Source: Lasiosphaeria ovina (lineage: Eukaryota > Ascomycota > Sordariomycetes > Sordariales > Lasiosphaeriaceae). From it: a stretch of 64,000 nucleotides of DNA. Positions within the stretch are counted from its first letter, which is position 1; every line of letters begins with the position of its first letter. A program made the translations under genes and the position numbers. Below, piece after piece: positions 44,636 to 55,315 of this stretch. The DNA lies in the NCBI GenBank assembly GCA_033439765.1, contig JAULSN010000003.1, positions 5,022,001 to 5,086,000 of the forward strand, in the 5' to 3' direction. Under the pieces are notes generated by a model. That model ran no database searches. It saw nothing but the letters and a program-made list of their open reading frames with translations, and was not told where the DNA came from.

Positions 44636-45696
44636 AGAGAGGACTTTGTTGGATCATGATGGGATAGGTTCGGCCACACCTATGAACGAGGCTATTCCAA
44701 AGTTCGTGCTAGTAGTAAACAATGGGAAGTGCTATGTAAACAAATCCTCCAATTCCTACGCCCCCTTGCGTTGCCAACCCCATCGTCTTGAACGTTTATT
44801 GAACACCAGACTACACTTGGCAAGAACAGCTCTTGGCATGGATGTATTGGGCGGGGGGGGGGGAGCCTCTCAAATCGTGGGAGTCGTCGGAAACGCCGGA
44901 TTGACGCAGACGCAACCCTTGATTACCAATTCACCCACACCCAGGCTGCTCACCGCAATTTCTCTCTACCCGGCCGTGCAGAACATTGGTTTAAAAATCA
45001 TCAAGTTGATCCCGATCTCGCCCATATTAGTTTACAACCCTTTCACTCAACCTGGCTAAACTTGCTGCAATTTTGGACGAGGCTCTGGCGTGTAGCGGAG
45101 ATGGCGACGCAAGCTTGAGCTGCAGGTCATGTCAGGCCTCCAATCATCAGCCTCTGCGACCACACTTTTGCTCACTGTATCATGCATTGCGAAGGGCCTC
45201 ATGCAAGATTCACACCACACCATTTCCTTCCGTGAGCGAAAGTGGTTAGAGGTGAGGCTGTGTTTGGTCCGTCTCCTTGATTCACCGGGACACGCAACCA
45301 ATCGGTGTCAGGAACTTGCTTATCGGTTTGCACCTGTCGACAAAATTACACTGCTTCTCTGTAACACATGTTTATGCAGGCGGGCCCGATATACTGTGCA
45401 GGGAGACTCGATTCCGGATTTGAATAAGTGGTTGTTCGGAGACTTGCTGCACCCAGAAAAGAAAAGTATTGTAACAAGTCGTAGATATACTTGTTGCGTA
45501 TCCAACGATCTAACTAGTATAAGAAGATGTGGATCTCCCCATTATCCTGCCCTCATCTTCCCACAAGGTTCTAAGAATTCGCTGAGCATCACAATCCTGT
45601 TCACTTCCCACGAGTGTCTACCCGAACGATAGTCTATACAAACCTACCTACATATCCACTTGCCCATCTTATTTTCACCCCTCCCCACGAAACTAA
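44636..45696. other. intergenic, no supported gene
   Basis: Holds the 3' flank of the BAS2-like gene and the upstream region of the kinase-HET gene. The frame 45129-45632 lacks motifs and good start context. Confidence 0.4.
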
Positions 45697-48600
45697 ATGG
45701 CTGAGACGCAAGACCTTGACCTGAAGATTGGGGATATTGTCGATGCAAATAAGAACCGCCAATCTCCGAACCAACACTACATGCCTCACAAAGACCTGAA
45801 TGACCTGATCAACGAAGACACTGTGGCCAGCGAGCTTGAATTAGACTCTACAGACGCCAAAGTTCAGTACATTGTAAAAAATGCGAAGCGCCTCTTCTGC
45901 ATCATGGTTCTGCTCAAGAACCTCAAGGGGTCCATCACGGACGCAGCAGCAAGGCTCGAGGAGTACGGGGTGACGGACGACTTCCTCCCAGTCCTCTACG
46001 ACCGCACTCCCGGCATGGAGAGAATCCTGTCACTGAAGGGAGCCCCCAAGGACGATGTGGGGATGCAGTGGTTTTCCCAAGACGTCCAGGGAATGACTGC
46101 TACGAGGTACAAGCGCTGGGCTGGGGAGTTCAACGAGAAGCAGTGGCGTTTTCTCGCCCCCGTCTTCAACAACTACGAGGCCGTGTACCCCCTCCAAGAC
46201 AGCTGCCCGCTTCCGTTTACCGACTACATTGAGGACAAAGAGGCAAAAGGCGCGACGAGCATGTTGGCCATGGCTCAGATCCATCCCGCACACCTCAAGG
46301 CCGAGACGGCCGGTGACTGGGTGGCCATCAAGAAAATCAACGAGACGGATGACAAACTGCTCCAGAAGGTGGTCCAGCGAGAGGTGGCCGCCCTGGATCT
46401 GGTGCGGCGGCTCAAGCATCAGCACCTGATCAAGTTCATCGCCAGCTACAGCCACCAGGGCCGGCACCATCTGGTCTTCGAGTGGGCCAACGGAGGCAAC
46501 CTCAAGGAGTTCTGGAAGAATATGGACCACACGACCCCAGGCCCCAAGGCCCCGAGCCGGCAAGAGACGGTGCGGTGGGCCATGCAGCAAATGACAGGCC
46601 TGGCCGGCGCCCTCGACAAGCTGCACAACCCAGGGGTCAACGGACTGAACTGCCGCCACGGCGACCTGAAACCAGCCAACGTAGTCATAGCCACCGGGAT
46701 CGAGGGCGACCCGTACGGCCTTGGGCTTTTACAGATCACCGACATGGGCCTCGCCAAGGTCAACGACCAACGCACCCGGATCCGCAAGACGTCAGGCACG
46801 CACAGCATCACGGAGCGATACCAGTCTCCCGAGTTCAGGTTCCGCATCTCTCCCGACGCACCCACATCCAGGAGCTACGACATGTGGTCGATGGGGTGCA
46901 TCATGCTCGAGTTTGTCATCTGGCTGCTCTACGGCGGGAGGCAGCTCGACGAGTTCAATAAGTCATTCCCGAGCGCTTTCTTTGACGATGCCAGCCAGGA
47001 GGCCAGTATCAAGCTGGACCAGTCCGTCATCAGGTGGATCTCACACATGAAAAAAACTGCGATCGGCAAGCACCTGATCGGAACGGACCAGTGCGCCAGC
47101 GACGCGCTCGCCAAGGTTCTCGAGATTGTGGAGTATAAACTGCTGGTCAAGGACGAGTCATGGCGCAAGGAGATGGAGGAGGAGGAGGCTTTTCGCGTCA
47201 GGGTCACACGGCCAAACGACGACAGGCAGGGAGCACCCACCACGGAGCGCATAGAGTCGAGGCGCCTCTTGGAAGAGTTGGAGAAGATCCAAAAGGAAGG
47301 AGAGGAGAAAGGCCCGACCTACTTCTTTCGCGGTGCTACTGCTGCCACCACATCGTCATTCTCTTCGTCGTCGTCCTCCTCAGACTTTGAATGGCCTCCA
47401 CCGCCCTCACAAGAAACACCCCCGTCGCTATCCTCTCTTTCTCTCCTCAGCCCAAACCCCACCCCTGCCCGTGGCCCAGAGAGAACCGGCCCCATCCCTA
47501 CAAGTTCTCGATCACCGCAGGGAGACCATCTAGCAGCCAGCACGCAAAATGAGGTGAGCACCCTCCAAGCAGAAAGAAAGAATCCCAATCGCCGCCCCAT
47601 ACCTAGCTGTTTCTCACCATGCTCTAGTACTCGGTCGAGCCCATGCCGGACTATTGGGACACATATCCGGACAACCAACTGGCACTCAGCGTCTTTCCCG
47701 ACATCGAGACTGCTGCCGTTGTGCCTTCCAACCTGCCAAATCCAGCGCCGGGGCTGTGCCATCGCTGCTCCGACATCTTTTCCAGCCACTTCGTCTTCGA
47801 CACAAACATCCAGGGCGTGGCTGACGGCTGCGGCATCTGCCAGATTCTGTCTGCCCACCTAGCAGCCTCCTCTTCCAAGGATGGCAACCGGTTTGTCAGA
47901 CGAGGCTCCTACTTGGCGAGACACTCGGCCGGTCCGCCCATATACTCCATCATCGTCGGGCCAGGCATCTCGGCGGCACCCAACGACCTCCAGCGCAGTT
48001 TCCCCAAACTACCCGACCCGGGAAGCGATGCCGAGTTCGTCGTCCTGCGCAGGTGGCTCAGGGACTGCGACGACAAGAAGATGCACCGGTGCGACTCGGC
48101 ACCTACGCCCGTCTTGGCTGTCGACGAACTCCCCACCCGTCTCGTTGCGGTCGGGAAGAGCGGCGACGGCGGTGTTGGAATCATCGAATCCAAGGACATG
48201 TGGGAGGACGACAGCGGCGGCGGCGGCGTCCGACTTAGAGGGGGCGGCCCACAGCCTACAGGTGATAATATCACGTTGAGAAGAGACCACCAGCAGCCTG
48301 ACCTCCGCTACGTGGCCCTCTCGCACCGCTGGGCATATCCCAAGGGCATGAAGTCGTTCAAGCTCGCCAAGCCCGTCGGCACCAGCAGCACTGCGGACCC
48401 CTACACGGTGCTCGTCACCAAGGAGAACGGGAAACAGGAGCGAGCCCAGGACACGTACGCGAAATGGGTTACAGACAAGCACGCCATACCGGTGGCCTCG
48501 CTGCCGCAAAACTTCCAAGACGCAGTGACCGTCGCGCGCGCGCTGAACATCCCATACCTGTGGATCGACTCGCTCTGCATCATCCAGGGCGACAAGGACG

Positions 48601-49865
48601 ACTGGGAGCGCGAGGCCGGGCGCATGCGCCGCGTGTACAACGGCGCGTACTGCACCGTGGCCGCCACGCGCGCGGCCCTGACCACCGAGGGCTTCCTCCT
48701 CAAGCCGCGCCGCCAGCCCTCGCCCTCGTGCGCCAAGATCCGAGCCGTGACCCCCAGCGGGAAACAAGCCGACATCTACCTCCGCGAGGCCATCGACAAC
48801 TTCCACAAGGACGTCGAGCTGGCCGAGCTCAACCAGCGCGGCTGGGTGTTCCAGGAGCGCGCCTTGTCGCGCCGGATCCTGCACTTTGCCGGGCCGCAGG
48901 TTTACATGGAGTGCGGCGGCGGGATCTGCTGCGAGACGACAACGCGGTTGTTCAAGTAGGTGTTTTTTTTCTTCTTCCCTCCTCCTCTTATTCTCCTCTC
49001 TCAGAAAACTGCCCTATACATGATAACTAACACCCCGAAAAGCCGCGCCTCCTTCTTCTTCTCCGACGCAAACTTCCCGTCGCAAGCGCACGTCTTCTAC
49101 AAGGGCATGAAGATCCGCTTCTACGAAACCATCTACACGCAATACGCGGCGCGGTCCTTTTCGTACGCGTCGGACCGCGCGGTGGCGCTCGACGGCCTGG
49201 AAAGCAAGATCCTCGACACGTACGAGACGGCGGGGCGGTACGGCATCCTGCAGCTGCCCGACCAGAACAAGCACATCCACCGCAGCCTGATGTGGCAGCG
49301 CGCCGACGGCGACGACGACGACAATCCCGGCTCGGGGAATGGTGCTCTGATGTACCGCATCACCGGAGACGAGGACGGCGGCGGCGACAAGGAAGCGCGC
49401 GCGCGCATGGACAGAGTGCCCACGTGGTCGTGGATGAAGGTCATGGGCCCCATCAAGTACTTCCCCATCGACATGGGGACTGTCGACTGGAGCGGCGAGG
49501 ACGTGCTCGCGTCGCCATTCAAGGGCAAACCGCCGGGGTTTGTGCGCGTGCAGCGTCCCGAGGAGCTGCATATCGCCGCCGTCGCGAGCGGGGTTGATCC
49601 CGCTGCGTACACTGCCACAGATAAGAAAAACATGTTTGTGCTGGACTGTGTGCACTCGCCTGCCGAGGTCGAGGGGCTGATGTGTGTGGTTGTCGGGAAG
49701 CAGAAGAAGACGTACAGCACTATTCAGCAGATGCATTATGTGCTGTTGGTTGCGCCGAGGAGGCCTGGCGATGCCGGTTGTCGAGAGTATGAGAGGGTTG
49801 GTGTCGCGAGGATCGAGCAGAAGTATGTTCTCGCTGGGAAGGGCGGTAAGATCACACTTGTATAG
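45697..49865 (+). CDS. protein kinase-HET domain fusion protein
   Basis: Exons 45697-47553, 47628-48955 and 49043-49865 encode 1,335 aa. Introns: 74 nt, GTGAGC...CTCTAG, phase 0; 87 nt, GTAGGT...GAAAAG with GATAACTAAC branch site, phase 2. Residues 1-200 are a helical N-terminal region. Residues about 200-480 are a Ser/Thr kinase domain: VAIK lysine, HGDLKPANV (HRD variant), DMG in place of DFG, SPEF, and YDMWSMGCIMLEF; I see no clear glycine loop. A Ser/Pro-rich linker covers 545-620. The C-terminal half is a HET domain with YVALSHRW, LNIPYLWIDSLCIIQGDKDD and NQRGWVFQERALSRRIL. HET domains trigger heterokaryon-incompatibility cell death; the kinase part may sense or gate this. The exon 1/2 junction is in frame, supporting one gene, although two adjacent genes remain possible. 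Confidence 0.85.
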
Positions 49866-51429
49866 TATGCAATTACTGTGAGCCACTCAGTTCCGGCACA
49901 CGGGAGAGTCCAGTTTGTAGCGCTTACACATATCCATCACAACGAAGCCCGGCATACACATCCAAAAGCATGGCATATGACCGGAAAACGGGGACGCGGG
50001 TGGACGCGTCTCACTCCCGCGCAATCCCTTTGTCTAAGGTACCTAGGTACCACCCGTACAGAGCAGCAAGTGGTACTACCCTGGCCGTTTGTCTCAAGGC
50101 TGATTAATTCACCACACAATGGTTATTTCTTCTTCACATCCCGAGCCGAGGCCCGAGACTGCAATGAAAAAAAAAAAAAAAAGAGGTCGCCACGCCGCTT
50201 GGAGGCAGTGTAATACCAAGGGCATGGCTTTGGGTACAAAAATTCTTGGGCGAAGTGACGCCTGGTGAGCCAGGAACGCGGGACGCCCAAAGTAATCCCG
50301 CCTCACCAGGCAGTGGAGGGGTATGAGAAAAGAAGAAGAGAAGAGAAGGAGGAGGGCGAGGGGGAGGGTTGATTTTATACAGAAAACAGGTGGTCCTTGC
50401 ACGACGTCAAATTTTGGGAGACCCACTGCCTCTTCCCCTGTCTCCACCAGGTGCCTTCCCAGGGTAGGTACGTACCGCTCTCGCTGTTGCCTGGGAAGTG
50501 TGCGTTTAGAGTGTGGGAACCTGGCGGCTGCTTGATGGGCCGTGCAAGCCCGCGGCTTTTCTTCATTCATGATTGTCGAACACTGTACGGGGAGTGAGCC
50601 TAGAGCATTTGGACATATCGGGAACTTTGGCAGGGAGCCGTATGGCTACGAGTTCCCGACATTTCCAAGCCGCAGTTATCTTCTTCGTTTTCTATCCATT
50701 GTGTTCTTGACCGGGTAGGTAGGTGCGCTGCACAGCCAGGCGACGCAACGGAAATGCGGAGGGTCATTGAGCCTCTGGCCACAATCCTCGTTGTGTTTTC
50801 CCCAGTATATGAGACGAACCTATGCACCCGTGTCACAGCTCTAGCCAGGTGAACTATAGAGACGACTCCTTTCATTACTGATAATAAAGTGGAACTTTGT
50901 AGCTAGTAATCACGACCAGGACATTGTATGAGCCTTCCCCGCCTGCCTCGGTGGCTTCTTTTTTCACCGCTATGGCATCGAGCCAAGCAGTGGCATCGAG
51001 CCAAGCAGCTTTTCAAAGCAATCATCTCAACCCTCCAATAACAGCTGGATAATATGATTCCGAATGGGCATCTAATAACCAGCAAATCACTCAAATGCTG
51101 CCACTAGAACTTCGATACTCCCGCGCCTTGGTCTCGATGGGTCGCAGGAAGGGTGCCCAAAGGCAGTATGGAAGGCTTCTACGGAATACCAAGTCCTAGT
51201 CAGCAACACGGACCTTAAATCATATGATGTGAGCAAGCATTTTCGAGACACTCACGGGGCTTTCCGCCATGGGGTATGGTATTGCGCCAGATAACCACCT
51301 CGTCTCGAGCATGGCCGCTGAAATACCACCAACGGTGTTGCAAAACGACGGTTCGACAAGTCAGGTGTATACTACAGATGGACAAGTGCAAAACAGCCGT
51401 TTTTAGCTTCCCGCACTAAGCGATTTCCG
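49866..51429. other. no supported gene; degenerate repeat traces and a hairpin
   Basis: An A-run lies at about 50166-50183. An inverted repeat with arms GCCTGGTGAG (50260-50269) and CTCACCAGGC (50302-50311) holds an inner GCGGGA/TCCCGC pair. The segment about 50335-50420 resembles 56985-57060 (GAGGGTTG, TTTTATA, TGGTCC, GCACGAC, CAAATTT in order), so a dispersed degenerate repeat is present. Confidence 0.5.
50260..50311. repeat. perfect 10-bp inverted repeat forming a hairpin
   Basis: Outer arms of 10 bp are perfect and an inner 6-bp pair (GCGGGA/TCCCGC) extends the stem with a bulge. It lies in non-coding DNA and has no T-run after it. Confidence 0.7.
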
Positions 51430-52288
51430 TTTATTTAGATATCCCCTGGCTCGTGGTTTTTGACAATGCCTGCCGACTGAGATCCGCGCGAAAATCATGA
51501 CAACTTGGCGCTTCTCGAAGACTTCTGGCCAGCCAGCCAGAGTGGGTCCATTCTCATCACTAGCCAAGACAAAAGAGTAACCGCCTCGTTCGCATTGCAC
51601 TGCCAAGAGCTTGGACGGGTGACAGAAAGCCTCGCTGTGGACCTCTACCGAGCCTCTGGAACCACAAGGTCCCCCGCCAACGACGATGCCGCCTTGGAAA
51701 TCGCAAAGCGAGTCGATCGCCTAGCATTTGCCATTGGCCAGGCCGTGTGGCTAATCAAGACCAAGTCCTTGACATTTTCCAATTTTCTCCTCGTCTACGA
51801 CAACAAAAAGCTCATCGAGGACTCCAAGCCAATTTCGGCCCCGGATCTCGATATGCCCACAGCATGTCAACCGTCTGGGCCCTGCAGTTTCAAGACTTGG
51901 ACGCAAACACGCAGGAGCTAATGAACATCGCCTCATTCCTTAACCCTAACGAGATCAGGGAAGATTTGCTACGCTATGGGTCTCGGGGCCGTCACTCGAG
52001 TTCGTACGTGACGAAGCCGAGTTTATCAGGTGCCGTTCAAACTTTACCGCAAGTCCCTTAGTCACTTGGAACGACAGCCTACGCATCATGTGGATCCATC
52101 GACTGGCCCAAGAGACATGCCATCTACGTATGCGGCCCGAGGAAAGTCAGAAGGCGGTTCAACAAGCATGCGACATCCTATACGCGGCTTGGCCCCAGCA
52201 GGAATGGCACAATAGAAGACAACACAGGCTCTGGGAACATCAGGAGAAGTTGATCCATCACATCGTCAGTCTGGGGACTTCCATGTGA
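51430..52288 (+). pseudogene. relic of an NB-ARC-type NLR/STAND gene
   Basis: Pieces of one protein appear in shifting frames: PWLVVFDNA (Walker B-like) near 51440, then FWPASQSGSILITSQDKR (RNBS-B-like), then RLAFAIGQAVWLI (GLPL-like) near 51720. Further on, NTQELMNIASFLNPNEI and EDLLRYG lie near 51905-51985, and MWIHRLAQETCHLRM near 52090, ending with a helical region to 52288. That order is typical for fungal NB-ARC proteins with TPR-type C-termini. The N-terminus, P-loop and repeats are missing and at least two frameshifts are needed, so it is a fragment. It lies 1.6 kb downstream of the kinase-HET gene. Confidence 0.7.
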
Positions 52289-52440
52289 TGACCAAGGCGC
52301 GACTCTCTGACATTAGCCCACGGCCCCACCCGGCGACTCATCTCACTTCTAGCTTCCTGGAATCGTAGCTCATAATCATATCCGGCGACGAAATCTCCCG
52401 CAAACATTCCACTGTCGCGGCTAGATCCCACATCCCAGCC

Positions 52441-52866
52441 TCAAGACCAAGAGCGATGCAACCGCAACCAGCGACGATTAACCAAGGGGCAGCCGCGCAT
52501 GTGCTCCAAGAAGTCATTCTGCTCGAGCAGGATTCCATACTGGGTTCGTACGCGCGGTGTCCTCAGATTTGTCGGAAAGCTCCCATTCGGCCGGTATTCG
52601 GCCCAGGCCGCTCTATGGTAGTGTCCCAATGTGTCTATGTAGCGTGATTGCACCTGCGGCTCCGCGCAGGCTAGGCAGTAGCGGCCAAAGTCGGGTGTCG
52701 CAGCGAGGGTGGCGGCGGCCGTGCCTCGGGCCACGAACGCCAGGCGCAAGATGCTCAGCTGCCGGAGGTTGTAGCGGCGCGGGACGCCCCACCAGTCTCC
52801 GTCCAGGTCGAAGACATGCTCGTCAGCAGACTGCAGGGCGGCGGGGGTGCGGCGCAGGTGCTCCAT
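52441..52866 (-). CDS. hypothetical protein, possibly a fragment
   Basis: A 141-aa frame starts at an ATG in good context (AGCCATGG). It includes FDLDGDWWGVPRRYNLRQL, FGRYCLACAEPQ, SRYIDTLGHYHRAAWAEYR and QYGILLEQNDFLEHM. The evolved look (mixed hydrophobic pattern, several Trp and Tyr) suggests coding. I do not know the family. In the next frame the sequence continues with GMFAGDFVAGYDYEL, so a frameshift or intron near 52445 may have shortened it. Confidence 0.4.
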   Translation of the reverse strand: MEHLRRTPAALQSADEHVFDLDGDWWGVPRRYNLRQLSILRLAFVARGTAAATLAATPDFGRYCLACAEPQVQSRYIDTLGHYHRAAWAEYRPNGSFPTNLRTPRVRTQYGILLEQNDFLEHMRGCPLVNRRWLRLHRSWS

Positions 52867-53815
52867 GGCTTCGTGCCACGGGCGGGAATCGAAAGAAGTG
52901 TTGAATTTCTTAGCACTTGTGGGTAGTCAGGCGGTGGTGGGAGAGGGGCGTGGGGGGAGTGGTAGCGATAAGACCCAAGCGCAAGGTGCCCACAGCGAGC
53001 TACGAAAAAGCAGCAAAAGGTTTTGAAAACGGAGGTTAGCCTAAGGCAGACTTCCTGGTACCTACAGCACCCGTGCGCTTTGGGAGGGGGAGTGGCGAAC
53101 TGGACGGCGCTGCATATTTCGCTTTCGTTCGATAGTATACGGCTAGTGGAGTTCTACACGTGGTAACTGTGGCTTATGAACGTGTCTAATATGTCATGGA
53201 CTATTGATCGAAGGGACAATGAGCGTGTTAAATATATCGTAGACTATTGAACGAAGAGGCAGTAGTGAACACAAAATAATTATATATAGGAACCATACGG
53301 ACGTATATTCCAGAGATTTTATGAGCCTATGGCTCAACTCGTATATTTAGTGCTTCGAGGAGCGTTTGGGAGAAGTCGTTCATGAAAAAATCCCGATAAT
53401 ACCTGCGGGGGGAGAGACGGTCCATAATCTACGAAGATGGGACATGTTGGTGGCATATATGGCGGGCTTTCCGGGAATCTCTTTCTCCACAAAATGTCTT
53501 GTCTAATTACTGTCTACCTTACCTTACCCTTCCGCAAACACACAGAGAGTTAGAGTCAAAAGGTTCAAGCAATGGCTGACAAACAAGCGTACCATTTTTT
53601 ATTTATCATTATTACTCATTACTAGAACAAGTTCCTAGCTAGATCATCTATCGGCAGCCCCTAACTACCCTGCCCAAAAAGGAGCTTGTCAAGCAAGCAA
53701 ATCTATCCGAGATGCTTCCCAAAATTACCGGCTCGTGCGTGTGCAAGCCAAACAGTGTCCAAAAGTGCCAGTCTCTAGTTCTAAGTCCCAGTATTTTTCT
53801 TCTTCAATCTCAGAC
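52867..53815. other. no supported gene
   Basis: AT-rich in part (53150-53660). Nearly repeated sentences such as CGTGT(C/T)(A/T)AATAT...GACTATTGA occur at 53180-53210 and 53224-53250. No coding region is seen. Confidence 0.4.
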
Positions 53816-55315
53816 TCACTTCCTTCGCTTGACTGTATTCATTCTCTCAAGCAGACCCAGGTCCCACCATCCGTCAATGATCCCCCAGACGGTCCTCCGC
53901 TTGGGCTTTGCCTGCACCGGAGCAGCGGCTGGACTTTGAATGCCCACGCTCACCATGCCAGGGGTCACGGCGGCCTTGCCACCATGGCTGGTCAGATATG
54001 GGTGAGTGACAATGGGAGGCGGGGCGGGCTTCCTGCCCCGCCTTGGCATGAATCCCCGGAGAGGAGACAGAGGCGAGCGCGGGATCAGACCAGGCACTCG
54101 CTTGTGCTCTTCAGGGATAGCGTCGTCGCTCGGTGATGAGAGAGACTCGGCAGCGGCCACGATAGCGCGCGGCGGGACAGCCAAGTCGTTGTTGGCACTG
54201 GCTGTGGGTGGCGGACCGCGTGACAAAATGGGTGAGATGTTGTCAGTGATGCCCCCGTCCGGGCCGTCAATAGGCGAGCCAGGAATGGGAGGCATAACGG
54301 CCTTCATGCGCAGAGGAGGCGGGCGAAGGCCACCGCCCCGCGACTGGGGCGGAGTGCCAAACTCGCTGATCGAAGAAGTGTCCGAGCCGTCACTGCTAAA
54401 TCTCGACGATGGTGTGATGCTCCTGTTGCGCGGGCGGCCGGATCGAGGGCGTATATCAGGAATGGGGATGTCTTCAAGGGGATCTTGGACCCCTCGGGTA
54501 CGGATGGGCGCCAGGAGGGGAGGTGGTGGAAAGCGCGGGGGAGAATTGCCAGCATTTATGATGCTCTTGGTGCCCAGAGACACGTCTGACTCCCACGGCA
54601 GTTTCTTTTCGATGCCACCGCCAACCCCAAAGGCGCCCGCGCGCCCCTAGCCCTCAATATCCTTGCTCTTGATGCTATTGGTGGCGCTACCACCCTCACG
54701 ACGGACGCGGTTCCACAGACCGACACAGACGAGGCAGGTAAAGGCAAACAACACGCACAAGGCAATGGAGAGACCCCACACAGCCTTGATCTCATAGCAG
54801 GTTGTTTGATCGGCGCCAACGAATATAGGATACGACACTGTCTTCGTGATAGATATAGCACGGACGGAGTAGACGACAGACGACCAAAAGGTTGTGGACT
54901 GGTTATCGAGATTTGCGGGGATCGCCGCGCAGTTGAGGGACGAGAGAGGCTTGCCAATCAGCGAGGCAACAACGATGGAGGCGATCAGGAGGAGCCCATC
55001 AAAGACAGCGGCGATGAGCAGCGGAAGCATGTTGTCGTAGTAAAGGATGTAGCTGATGATCACGTAGATGACCGCCGTGACTGCCTAGAACTTGGTTAGC
55101 TTCGTTGGACTGAGAAAGGAGCCGGCGGCGGCAAGACGACGTACCACTGTGAGAGTGCCGATGAGCTCTGAGGGGGGGTTGCGCTCGGCCGTGGCAATCT
55201 GGCTGATGAAGTTGGCAGACATGCCAATGACGGCGATGAGCGACACGAACTGGCATGCTCTCATCGCCGTGTATGTGACGCCCAAGGCGCCGAGCTGCGG
55301 CGACTGGAAGCGCAT
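53816..55315 (-). pseudogene. four-helix (MARVEL-like) membrane protein with an in-frame TAG
   Basis: Exon 1 (55315-55145) and exon 2 from 55084 join through an intron with GTACGT, GCTAAC and TTCTAG. Four hydrophobic helices are seen: around FVSLIAVIGMSANFI, VIYVIISYILYY, AVFDGLLLIASIVVASLI and LSIALCVLFAFTCLVCVGLW, with a Cys-containing loop between the last two. This is the MARVEL-like layout of fungal membrane proteins. After KSKDIEG a TAG occurs at 54649-54647, but the same frame stays open for another 277 codons through GAFGVGGGIEKKLPWESD and a Pro/Arg/Ser-rich tail ending RMNTVKRRK at 53816. An intact gene would give 479 aa; the stop would leave about 202. It may be a fresh nonsense mutation, a sequencing error, or two products. 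Confidence 0.7.

Noticed and set aside
46030..46659. Minus-strand 209-codon frame
   Set aside because: It lies antisense to the kinase domain, which carries the recognisable motifs.
48009..49886. Minus-strand frames of about 290 codons
   Set aside because: They are antisense to the HET domain and its C-terminal region; no motif supports them.
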